From Peromyscus leucopus (Eukaryota; Chordata; Mammalia; Rodentia; Cricetidae), in assembly GCF_004664715.2 (NCBI RefSeq), contig NC_051065.1, forward strand, positions 149,254,826-149,318,825: a DNA stretch of 64,000 bases, read 5' to 3'. A model generated the notes under the pieces. It searched no databases, was not told where the DNA came from, and saw only the letters and a program-made list of their open reading frames with translations. The stretch's first letter is position 1, and every line of letters begins with the position of its first letter. Below are positions 39,791 to 50,829 of the stretch, piece by piece. The translations under genes and the position numbers were made by a program.

Positions 39791-42600
39791 TGAGCCCCCG
39801 TATGATCCCAGTATGATCGCTGGCTCGGAACCCAAACTGGGGGGCCAAATGTTCCATGGAGAGGCTTATCCATGTGCCATCGACTTAGACCTTGACGGTC
39901 CAGATATCTAGGACGGTGCTGCCAGGTAAGGAGTGGCAAAGATGGACTTTACCTTGTGGAAAGAACTAGGAAGAAGTGTCCACGTCCAGGTGCCACAGCT
40001 GTAACAGACAGCAAGCAATAGCTTCTCATGAGACAACCTGGAGTCAAGTACTTGACACTGGTAAGTAGTGTTGTGTATCCCCTACCACCTTAAGTACACT
40101 CATATTTAATGTTAATATTCCAATATTATTATCTCAGAGATTGAAGGGCATTTGGAAAAAGGAAGGTGAACATTGTGGCCATAGTGTCACAGACACAGTG
40201 GCCTCCTTTTCAAGTCTCCATGGTTACAGCTGCTGTAATCAGGCTACCACCAGGGAAAAAGCAAATCTCAGGACAACTGTAAGACTACCCAGTCCACCAG
40301 CCCTTCTCCTAGGTAATTCTTCCGAAGTCAACATTAGGGTGGCTGGGTCACTTTTGTCTTAAGTTGGAGAAGACATCATCTTCACACTGGCCCTGATTCT
40401 TCCACACACCCACTCAAGATAGCTGGCTGATGTCACAAATGGTCTCAGAGTATTGTCTCTTTAGCTTGACTCCTGTTCAGCTCACCTGCCTGGGGGTGGG
40501 AAGGACTTTTTAATGACACTAGCTAACCACACAGGCCACATACGTGGAACCCAGCCGAAGGGAACAAGAGGTAGTGGGTGCTTGGAGCTGAAAGTCAAGG
40601 ACAGCAAACAAAATGCAGAGGCCACTAAGGTCAAGGGACCAAGAAAAACTTACCTCCTTCACCAACTGCTTCAGGCACCCTAGAGGCCAGCACCTAAAGC
40701 TTAGATCCCTCAAGACATCTATAATTAATAGTTTTTTATTTTTTTATTTGTCGAACTCACGGTGATAACCACTGCCTGCTATTATGCTATTAAAGTGTGC
40801 GCCACACTGGATGGCATAGGAAAAGATGATTTGTCAAAGAAAGGGGAGCAAAGACATCAATTCACAAATTACAGTCTCGGGAACCACACTCCTAAATACC
40901 ATCCTACAGCGCCCACTCACTTATATAGCAAAGGTACTCCATTGAGTGTAGAGAGAAAAAAAAAAAAAAAAAAAAAGAGGCCATGAAGGGATTACTTATC
41001 CTTGTAGCTTGGCAGTAGTTTGTGCTTAACATACTCAAGACTCTGAGTTCCAACACACACACACACACACACACCACAGGAGCACGTCTTTTGGCCACTG
41101 TCTTTAGCACCTATGAAAACAAGTCATTGTTGTTCATCTAGGAGACCATCAAACCTATGAATGGAACAGAACACTACTACTGAAAGGAGAGGGCTAGGCT
41201 AGGCCCCTCAGAATTTTCTAGAGGTGTGAGTGTTTGCTGGAAGGTGACTACCATCCACTGCCAAAGAGAGACTAGGAATGGATATGAAGGCATCTCTTGT
41301 AGGATCACAGGCAATTTCGCCAGCTCCCAGCTTTGTGCTAGACTAGGAAGAGGAAGCAGGATCTCAGACAACCGCTAGGAGAGGACCAAAGATGCAAAGT
41401 GGCTCCTTTCAGAAGAGGCAGTTGATCTGCCGGAATCCAGCTGAGACCAGTGGTAACCAGGAGCGGCTTGTCCACCTGAGTCATCTTGACAAACTCTTTG
41501 TCACAGTCAGTCTAGTGCTTGTGAGTTGAGCAAGGACACTACAAAACAGGTACCAAAACTGGTCCTTCCTCCTCCCTGCCCTCACCCCTTAGTCTTAATG
41601 TTGGCCTTTCTGGCTCCCCAACTTCTGCTGCTTCTATTCTTCTCCTTCCTCTGACTCTCAAGACCAAAATCCAACTCCATTCAACTCATCTTTATTACAT
41701 GGCCTCTTACAAATAGAGAGAGAGAGCTTCATTCTAAGTGCAACAGTGGAAGGTAAGAATTTGATCTCTGGTGCCAGTCTGCCTAGGTATAGGCAGCACC
41801 ACTAACAGCCAAGCAAGCTGAGCAAGTTTCTGAGCTTTATCTATCTATCTACTTTGTCCTCTCCATCCCTGCCTCACCGGTGAGTTGCAAGATTCGATTG
41901 GTTAACATACGGAAAGTGCTTAGATACATCTCAGCAGTGTGAGGCAGGAGAGACACTCTATGAGCCCCCTCAAAATGTGCCTCCTGACTGAATGAAATGA
42001 ACAGTTTATTATTAGGTGCAAGAACATGTCTGAAAAGAGAAACATATTTCGGGAGTGGCAACAGCATTGACCTCACAGAAAAAGGTACATGGCTGAAGAG
42101 TGAGTTGCTATCAGGTTAGATACACTATGGAAACATGAAGAACAGACGTTAGACATGAGTGGGTTTGGGACTGAGCCAGTGAGTAACAAGAGCAAAGGCT
42201 GACGGTTGGGAATGGGAACATGGAGGGCTCTGCATGGGTCCAGTTCTCTGTGTAGCTGGGAATGGAGACAAGAAAACCCTGAGAGGTCAGAAACAGAGCT
42301 GGGAAACTTCCAAGTGAAGAAGGTAGTGGTAGCTGAATTCACAGAGATAAAACTAGTTTCCAAGAGAAAGCAAAGGATGAGAAAAACAATCTCCATCACA
42401 CCCCTGGAGCACTCACCCCACCTCCCTATACATAAGCAACACCCCACAGCACACAGAGGTGAAGGCATGCAGCTGAGCAAGGGGATGGTGTACTGCCACC
42501 CTGGGGGACAGGCATTTTAGGCGAAAGTAGAGAGAGGGCAGAAGGAGAGGCTTGGGGACAGAGCACAGCCTAGCACGCTTCAGATGCTGGATTCTATCCC
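39791..42600. other. Intergenic, mostly unique
   Basis: Contains a poly-A run (about 40951-40976), a short CA run (41056-41076) and a MIR-like fragment at about 41750-41840. No gene recognised. Confidence 0.4.
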
Positions 42601-42605
42601 CAGTA

Positions 42606-42641
42606 CGGGGGTGGGGTGGGGGGTGGGGGGTGGGGGGTGTA
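42606..42641 (+). repeat. G-rich GTGGGG tract
   Basis: Short G-run repeats with G-quadruplex potential on the plus strand. Confidence 0.8.
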
Positions 42642-42782
42642 TGAATTATTCCAGAACCTAACACCTCTGAGGGTGAGAACTGTTGGTTACAGTTTAGCCA
42701 TACAAATTGGTTTTCTATCCAAGGAACATCTCCATATAAATAACAGGATATTATTCTTTTATTTTTTTTTAGAGGCTTTTTT

Positions 42783-42950
42783 TTTTAAAAGATTTATTTA
42801 TTTTGTATATAGCATGTATGACCAGGAGAGGGCACCAGATCTCATTACATATGGTTGTGAGCCACCATGTGGTTGCTGGGAATTGAACTCAGGACCTCTG
42901 GAAGAGCAAGCAGTCAGTGCTCTTAACCTCTGAGCCACCTCTCCAGCCCC
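42783..42950 (-). mobile_element. B2 SINE
   Basis: Antisense B2, 'agatttatttattttgtata' to 'gagccacctctccagcccc', near full length. Confidence 0.93.
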
Positions 42951-43026
42951 GAGGATATTATTCTTAAAGTGTTTGTTTTGTTTTGTTTTCAAACTGAAAA
43001 ATGTCTACAAAAATTGTTTGGGTTTT

Positions 43027-43190
43027 TTGCTGGGTGGTGGTGGCGCACACCTTTAATCCCAGCACTTGGGAGGCAGAGCCAGGCAGATCTCTGTGAGTTC
43101 GAAGTCAGCCTGGTCTACAGAGTGAGATCCAGGACAGGCACCAAAAATACACGAAGAAACCCTGTCTCAAAAAAAAAAAAAAAAAAAAAT
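43027..43190 (+). mobile_element. B1 SINE, cricetid-type variant
   Basis: 'gctgggtggtggtggcgcac' and 'ccaggacaggcaccaaaaat', with a clean A-tail. Confidence 0.93.
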
Positions 43191-43573
43191 TGCTTGGATT
43201 TTCAACCAAGTCTTCAAATATCATCGTATGCTTGTCAATCTCCATCTACTCCAACACTCCCACCTCAGGCAGGAGGAAAGGGACAAGGGTGCTAAACAGT
43301 TTCAAGAGGCTACTGGAAAGTAGGAGAAAGACATGAGCTTGAGTCAGAAGCATTCAAACTAAAACACAACCTCCAGCTTGTGTTCAGATCTGGCCCTGGT
43401 GGCCAGGCCACCATGCTACAGCCCTGTCCCAAGTTCATTTCCCTTGGAGCAGAGAATGCCTAATTACCCCTCCATCTCTCTCAAGTGCAAACTGCTATTT
43501 CCTCCACAGGTTCTCAAGCTGCCAAGGTTAGGCATTTACATTAAAAACAAAACAAAACTTTAAAAAGCTAACT

Positions 43574-43685
43574 CAGTCATGGTAACACAGGCCTAAACCC
43601 AGCAGCTGGGGGAGCTCAAGGCCATCCTCTGCTACATAGTGAGTTCAGTTTGAGGCGAGCTTGGTTAGGTGGATCGTCATGCTAC
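43574..43685 (+). mobile_element. Degraded B1/B4-like SINE
   Basis: 'catggtaacacaggcctaaa' and 'tctgctacatagtgagttca'. Confidence 0.5.
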
Positions 43686-43709
43686 ACACACACACACACA
43701 CACACACAC

Positions 43710-43756
<47 letters not shown>
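43686..43756 (+). repeat. CA then GA microsatellite
   Basis: About 12 CA units followed by about 22 GA units. Confidence 0.97.
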
Positions 43757-43757
<1 letters not shown>

Positions 43758-43867
43758 CCCCCTAGTGGATGCCCTGAGACTGGGGATAATGGCAAATCCT
43801 AATATAGATAACATATGTATATCATATACATCTGAATTGGAGTATACATGATAAAGATAATAAATGG

Positions 43868-44050
43868 GGGGCTGTGCTGAGTGGCAGTGGTGCAGGCCTT
43901 TAATCCCAACACTTGGGAAGCAGAGGCAGGTGGATCTCTGTGAGTTTGAGGCCAGCCTGGACTACAAAGTGAGTTCCAGGACAGCCAGGACTGAACCAGA
44001 GAGAAACGCTGTCTCTAATTAATTAATTAATTAGTTAATTAATTAATAAG
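43868..44050 (+). mobile_element. B1 SINE with ATTA tail
   Basis: 'ctttaatcccaacacttggg' to 'gagaaacgctgtctctaatt', the tail replaced by ATTA/TTAA units. Confidence 0.88.
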
Positions 44051-44052
44051 TC

Positions 44053-44235
44053 AGGGGCTAGCAAGATGGCTCAGGAGACAAGGTATTTGCAGTCAAGACT
44101 GAAGACTAAGGTTGATCCCTGGGACCCACATGGTGAAGGGAAAGAACCAATTCCCACAGGTGTCCTCTGACATCCACACAGGTGCTGTGACATGAATATA
44201 CACACACACAACAATTAAATAAAATTTTAAGTTTA
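44053..44235 (+). mobile_element. B2/B3 SINE, diverged
   Basis: 'ggggctagcaagatggctca' and 'ccctgggacccacatggtga'. Confidence 0.8.
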
Positions 44236-44466
44236 TAAATTGGATGCAGTATGTAACCAATCACATACTTGACAGTAATTAGAATGATCACAGTAACACT
44301 GTAATAAATGATAGGCATGTTCTCGCTCTCTTTCTCAGAATCTTACTGTATTGCACACATTCAGTTTGGGACCCTCCGAGGTTAACCAGTAGCAACTGAA
44401 ATTGTGAACATTGTGACCTCAGATAAGTGGACAGGTTAAAGCAATGCTTTTAAGTCAGGGAACTCA

Positions 44467-44552
44467 GGGCTGGGGTCCAGCTGAGGGGTCATGGTTACGT
44501 TTAGCATGTGTGAGACCCCAAATTACATCCATTCCCAGCACCAGAAAAGAGG
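44467..44552 (+). mobile_element. ID/B4-like fragment
   Basis: 'agcatgtgtgagaccccaaa' to 'cattcccagcaccagaaaag'. Confidence 0.55.
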
Positions 44553-45265
44553 GGAGCATGTGTGTCATCAAAAGGCCTAGAGGCTAACTAACACCATCTG
44601 GATCGACTTAATCCAGGGTAGGGCTTGCGAAATGGTTCAAGGCACCGTGCCTACTGCATTTAACTTCTAGTCAACACACTGAAGGAGGAAATAAACAGAG
44701 GGAGAGCATAGAGCGGAGTGAGGTCAGCCAGGGCCAGGCCGTAGCAGCTTGCCCAACTAAGGCAGAGGGTAAACTCACCACACCCCAAAGCGGGGCAGAG
44801 GTCAAAGTTCACCATTCCTGCAGCTTTTCCGTACAAAGGGAGGAAAGTCAGGCCATCCCTCACAGTCCCCTGTAGGCTGTTCACACCAAACCTTTCTCTT
44901 TCAGTCATGTCTTCTTCCAGCAGCTGCAGGGGCAGACTACAGGCTTAGGGAAAACCTGCAAGTCCCGACAGAGTATACACAGGCCTGCCCTCCAGCCAGA
45001 CACCCAGACTGCGGCTGGGGCAGTGACCACGGGGCTACTCTGGCAGCCGCTCTGTGGGAAGTGATAATAAAGAGCTCTGACCAGCTCCTGCGGATCTTAA
45101 ACCTGGGAGAGGGAGACCGATTCCAGCAATGTGATGGGAAAATGAGGCCGGGGTGCCGGCACTCAGGAGGCTGAAGCAGGAGTTCAAGGCCAGTCCTGGC
45201 AATATGGCCAGACACCATCTCAAAAGTTGTGTTTGTTTTTTGTTTGTTTGTTTGTTTGTTTTTGT
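44553..45265. other. Intergenic sequence
   Basis: No exon recognised. Positions 45145-45230 contain a B1-like 'ggctgaagcaggagttcaag' remnant. Confidence 0.4.
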
Positions 45266-45269
45266 TTTT

Positions 45270-45412
45270 AGAGACAGGGTTTCTTTGTGTAACTTTGGAG
45301 CCTGTCCTGGAACTCGCTTTGCAGACCAGGCTGGCCTCGAACTCACAGAGATCCGCCTGCCTCTGCCTCCCAAGTGCTGGGATTAAAGGCGTGCACCACC
45401 ACTGACCGGCTT
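45270..45412 (-). mobile_element. B1 SINE, near full length
   Basis: 'gagacagggtttctttgtgt' to 'aaaggcgtgcaccaccactg', with a TTTG-rich tail at 45232-45268. Confidence 0.93.
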
Positions 45413-45431
45413 GGTTTTTGTTTTTAACTTC

Positions 45432-45632
45432 TCGATTTATGTATGGGTGTATTTTGCCTGCATGTATGTGTGTACAGCTTATGTGCTTGGTACCTGAGGA
45501 GGTCAGCGGAGGGTGTCAGATCCCCTGGAACTGGAGTTGCTGATGGCTGAGCCACCATGTGGGGGCTGGGAGGCAAGCCAGGGACCTCTGCAGTGATGAT
45601 GAGTGATCTTAACCACTAAGCCATCTCCATTG
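45432..45632 (-). mobile_element. B3-like SINE
   Basis: 'tatgtgcttggtacctgagg' and 'cccctggaactggagttgct', ending 'ccactaagccatctcc'. Confidence 0.8.
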
Positions 45633-48271
45633 TTTTTGTTTTTAAATGAAAAAGTGATCTTGTTCGACAGCTATGAAAAATGAGGCAGATCCACCTGTGC
45701 TCACAGAGGGCAAAGTCCCCTTGATTAATGAAGTGGTTGGGGATTTTTTTTCTCTTTAAGTGTGGCAAGGGTATGTAAGAGCAGTAATACACTATTATTG
45801 TGTAAGAGAAAGGAAAACTTGAAGGGTAGGTGAACAGCAGTTGCCCTGGGGCAGAAAATGAGGCACAGGAATGAATGTGTGGAAGGGGCGGATTTTCTTT
45901 CCCAAAATAACCCTTTCATAACTTATGCATTGCTTTGTATGTGTAAACCTCTAATATATTTGTCTTCGTATACACATGTGCGTATATACATGCAAATGTA
46001 TGCATATGTACATATATGTGCAAAGAGCAGGGGACATTGCATGCCTCTCGTCTTCTTAGAACTTCATGTCCTCCTTCAGAGGCCAGCTCTCCTGCTGCTG
46101 CTCTCCATCACCTCCACCTGATCCCTCCCACGCATCCACCCACGCCAGCGCAGCCTCCTGTCTAAGCACGGGACTCCTGCTCCGGCTATCCCAAGCACCC
46201 CTTAAGTCAGACCACCTGTTCTATGTCACACACCGCAGACACCTGAAAACTGATCGATTCTATCTAGTTTTCCCTCTCTGAGACATCTCCCTCTTAACCG
46301 TGAACTCCAGCCGGAGAGTGGCAGAGAAGACTGGGTCAGGAGGGACCGGGTAAGAACGCTAGGAGGGTCAGGAGGCCTGGGTCTTATTCAGGCTGTGACT
46401 TAGGACAAATGGTTTCACCTTTCTGTCTCGGTTTCGTTAACTGAAAAAGAAGGTGGCTGCAAGATACCATCTGCAACTGAGCCGGCTCTAGGCCCAGCAT
46501 CTCCCAATCCCAGCATGCACTGCTCTTCTCGGACATCAATCCCCCTCTGAAACCGGCCAGTATGTGTGGTGTCTTGAATAGCACTATTCAAATGCATGCA
46601 GCCTAAGACATTTTAAACACTCCAAAAGCCACACTACAAAAAGTAGAAACAGCTGAAATTAGTTTCAGTAGATTTTATTTAACCCAATATATTCAAAATA
46701 CTATCATTTCAACATTCAATCAATATAAAAATCTTTGTATTTCCATTCTTTCATTTTAGTTTTATTTTTATGTTTTAGTACTTGGTCTTTGACATCTAGT
46801 GTGTACGTTTTACAATCACAGAATGTGTCTACATAGATGAGCCACATTTCATGCTCAAAAGCCACCTCTGGCTGATGGCTACCATACTGGTCTACCAAGA
46901 AGGCCCTCCCTTCACTCTGACCTCGTTAAGCCCAGAGCTGAGGACCAGCCTACATCCTTGGAAAGGCCAAAGTAACAGCAGCAGTTTGGGCTGCAAGTTC
47001 CTCACCTGACTGGCAGGTGGTTAGGGCTGGGTACAGACAGCCCCGCAGCGTTCGGGAGGATAACCAGAGCCCCACGGAGAGGATCGGGAGAGAGCAGAGA
47101 CAAGCTGGGCACAACCAAGCCTATACATTCCGGGTTTCATAGCAGGGGGCCGCACACGTTGCCAAAAGCACACGCCCTCTTCGATCGCCCACTTGTTCAC
47201 CCCTCTGAGCACTTACGCATGCTCAGCTAGGCCTCGGCTCAGCAACCACTCACGAGAACTCTTCCTCAGGGCAGGAGAATGTGCCAACAGCTTCCTAAGT
47301 GCCCCTTTACGCATGTGCGAGTCCCTGGGAGCTGAGGGCTGACTTACAGATGAGAAGGCTGAACTCTGCCCAACGCTCACCCACACAGCAGAGCAGGGAT
47401 GTGAGCCTTGCTCTGCAGCTTCAAAGAGCTCCAGCACTGGAGGGGGTAAACAACCCCACCACCACCAAGTCACCACTGCAGGGGGGGGGGCTTGAGATGG
47501 AGGCTGGGAAAGAGAAAGAGCTGGCAAGGATGTTGGGCGCCCCTTGAGCAAGCCTGAACAGCCCAGGGTCTCCTGGGGCAGAGCTGCTGCTACAAGACCC
47601 TCCAGCAGTAAAGCTAAGCCACAGCAGAGGCCTGAGGAGGGCCTGGCAGCTAGAATACAGAGTGCCCAGGGAACAGGGTAGCACAGCAGAGGCGCTATCG
47701 GCCAAACCTGCAAACCCTGGGCCTGTTTCCTTTCAGAAGAATCTGCATTTCTATCCCGTGGCCATGGAAGCCATTAGGGAGCTTTTTCTAGGGCAGTGAA
47801 TGTCCAGATTCTCAGTTCAAAATCATTCTCATAAAAGCGCGTGAGTCACAAATATTCAAGAACTCCACTGGTGGGTGGAGTTCATCGCTCGAGTCCTGGA
47901 GTTCTGGGCCAAGTTGGGTAACAACAGTGAAACTCCCAAGTCAAAAGCAAGCAAGAGAGGAATCCTCATCAAGGGATTCCAACCCTTCCCGAGTCCTTTT
48001 CTTTCCCAGTGAGCCGGGGTCTATTTAATAGCCGTACACAAACGGACAGGGAAAGGCTAGCAAGGCTCCCAAGTCCTCAGGATTCAGATGGAATTCTAAG
48101 TGTCTGTCAAGTTTCCTCTTCTAAGGAGAAACTGTTGACTCACAGTTCCTAAAAATCAACCAGCAAAAAGCTAGCAAACCCTCTCTGCATTCCCATCATC
48201 CACTCTGACAGAGATCTGGCATGGGTGGCCGGCTGAGGGCCGCCATACTGGCGGGACCGGAATGCTCTGCA
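45633..48271. other. Intergenic between Tuba8 and Pex26
   Basis: Includes a MIR fragment at about 46363-46450 ('aggctgtgacttaggacaaa') and AT-rich unique sequence. Two long minus-strand frames at 47213-47713 and 47421-47705 show no domain and are probably chance. Confidence 0.4.
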
Positions 48272-48277
48272 TTTATT
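48272..48277 (-). terminator. Pex26: Candidate Pex26 polyadenylation signal
   Basis: AATAAA on the minus strand, about 1.13 kb after the Pex26 stop. Chosen as a plausible first signal only. Confidence 0.3.
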
Positions 48278-49222
48278 TAGACAGAAACATTCGAGACCTT
48301 TGTGGTCATCAAAAGAAAAGCTGAAACAAGTCCAGTGCCTCGTCCCTGGGGTTTGTCCCTTCGGCCCCCATCAGCCCCCTCGGCCCAGCCCCCTCGGCTC
48401 TTCCAGATCACCTGATTACCCAGTTCCATTTTCAGCTCTCAGAGCTCTGAGACTGGCCTACTTCCCATGCCACACGGGCATTATACAAACCACAGACAGC
48501 AACTAGGACAGCAGGGCAGAGAGAGGGACCTGCCACAGTGTGTGCCAGAGCTAGCTGGACAGGTCAAAGGGTCGTGGGGTACAGTGGGTCCACGAGAGCT
48601 GTGCTTGGCCCCTGGCATCCTGGAAAACTGAGCTAAGACTAAGAGGCACCAAGAAAGATCACATTCCCCGGAGATAAGGTCAGGCAGGCTCACTTTGCTC
48701 CCAGCGGTCACCTGGGTGGGTCAGAAGCCACATTCTGCCTGAATAACAAACCGCCTCAGGCAGAAGCCTCCTGCCCACTGGAGGACCAGCGGGAGGGGAT
48801 GGTCGACTGACTTGTAATTCTGGCGCCTGTGGGAGGAGCATGGGAGAAGAGGCAGCTCTGGTTTCACTGGAACTCAAATACTGCGCAGTGGAGCAATTCT
48901 CAGAGGTAAGTTTCTCAGAAGCCGAAGGCCAAAGGCCACTCCACCAGATGTTTGTGAACCCCCAGCTCCCTCAGCACCCAGCCTGGAAAGCACCCTCGGC
49001 CTTTGTCGAGACAACAGTGTTTCAAGACACATTCCCTGCTCTGGAACCCTCCTTTCTGAGGAGCTGTTGCAGTAAGAGGTAAGAGAACTGTTCTGAGCAG
49101 CCAGACCTCTGCTCTGGGTGGCTGGGCCTTGGGCATCACTATTTCCACACTCCCTCTGAGGCCCCCTCACAGTGGGATGCCAAAGGGAGGGTTCACAGGC
49201 AGCCAGCCACAGCTCACCTGCC

Positions 49223-49227
<5 letters not shown>

Positions 49228-49282
<55 letters not shown>

Positions 49283-49293
49283 TCTCTCTCTGG
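49228..49293 (+). repeat. GT microsatellite with short CT end
   Basis: About 28 GT units then CT; falls in the expected Pex26 3' UTR, where the transcript would carry a CA repeat. Confidence 0.96.
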
Positions 49294-49405
49294 AACGATG
49301 TGGGCCCGGGCCCACAGAGCCAGCTGGGGCTCAGCCACCGGACACAACGTCTCTGCTTCTGTAGCTGTGGACTGCAGGAGGCCAAGGCAGCCGGGGCAGG
49401 ACCAC

Positions 49406-49509
49406 TCAGTCACGGAGGGCGAGTGGGTAGAGCCGAGAGAGTGTGGCCTTCTGGATCCGGCGAAAGAGCTGGACCAGCTGGTAGAGGAGGGGCAGCGAAG
49501 AAGGAGTTG
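49406..49509 (-). CDS. Pex26: Pex26 coding exon 5 (last)
   Basis: Encodes [20 protein letters not shown] and on to ALRD, the C-terminal lumenal tail, then TGA at 49406-49408. Acceptor CAG at 49510-49512. Confidence 0.95.
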
Positions 49510-50779
49510 CTGTGGGGAAGGAAAACCTACCATGAGTGCTTTTCCCTCAGCCCCTCCATGGTGGCTAGCAAACACATCTGGGCCTCCTGCTGTTCGAAGC
49601 CTCCTCAATAACAAGGAATTTCTCTTTCTCTGAGATAGGCTTTCTCCACTAGAATTACAATAACCTTAAATAATCTAGAAAGGAATCCAGACGTATTACA
49701 TCTGAATCTTTCTGATTTATACACAGACGCTGGTGACTCCAGAAGCCCACACCTGCGCTTCCAGGTGCGTCTCGCTTCCTTCTGAGGGCCTCTTTCTTCA
49801 GTTCCATGCTCAGACCTACATTAAATTATTTTTATTGGGGCTGGAGAGAAGCTCAGTGGTTAAGAGCACTGGCTGCTCTTGCAAAGGCCTGGGTTCAGTT
49901 CCCAGCACTCACAAGGAGGCTCACGACCATCTGTAATACTGGTTCCAGGGGATCCAACACTTCTGGCCTCCAAAAGCACCAGGCATGCATGGGGTGCACA
50001 CACATACATGCAGACTCATACACACTTTTTTAAAATCTAAAAACAATGCTTATTAAGCCCCAATTCTACTTCATTGGAAAAAGAAATACACTGGTAGCAA
50101 TGGCTACCCATGGGGAGAGTCATTTCAGGAGACTTTCACTACGTTCTGTACCTTTCTATGCTTTTTCAGTTTGGAGCCTTACGACAATATTACCTATTTT
50201 ACCAGAGATTAACTACATTAAAAATAAAAATCTACCCTGTGTTTATTTTCCTTGTTTGGATTACAGATTTAAAAAGCAAACAAGAAATATATATTTCCAT
50301 CTTTGTTTTGGTTTGATCTGGGTAGATTGTTTTATTTTGTTTGAGACAGGGTCTTATATAGCCCAGGCTGGCCTGGGACTTCTACAGGCAAGGATGACTG
50401 GCCCTCTGACCCTTCTGCCTTTGTCCCCTAAATTCTGGGAGCACAGGGATGTGCCACCGCACCATGTCTCGTGGGAACCCAGGCCCCAGTGCATACCAGG
50501 CAAGCATGGTATCTCAGCTCCTCCTTGGCCTCCAAATGAGGAATACATATTTCTTTCTTAAACAGAAAAAACACCCCGGGTTCTTAGAAGACTGAGGCAG
50601 GAGCTTCAGCTGGGACTAGAGGTTGAGGCGAGGCTGAGCAATACACAGACCTGCCCCTCAAAATGGGGAGGAGCAGTGTTCTGGGCTGAGGAAAGGGCGT
50701 GGTGGGTAAAGTGCTGTGAACAAGTGTGAAGATGTTGGTTTGAATCCTGAAAACCCATGTGAAAGCCAGGCAGGGTGGG

Positions 50780-50829
<50 letters not shown>

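Noticed and set aside
47213..47713. 166-codon minus-strand frame between Tuba8 and Pex26
   Set aside because: GC-rich chance frame with low-complexity Leu/Ser/Pro; no homology recognised.
48874..49614. 246-codon minus-strand frame overlapping the last Pex26 exon
   Set aside because: It contains a poly-His/Thr stretch from the CA repeat and is out of frame with the true Pex26 exon.
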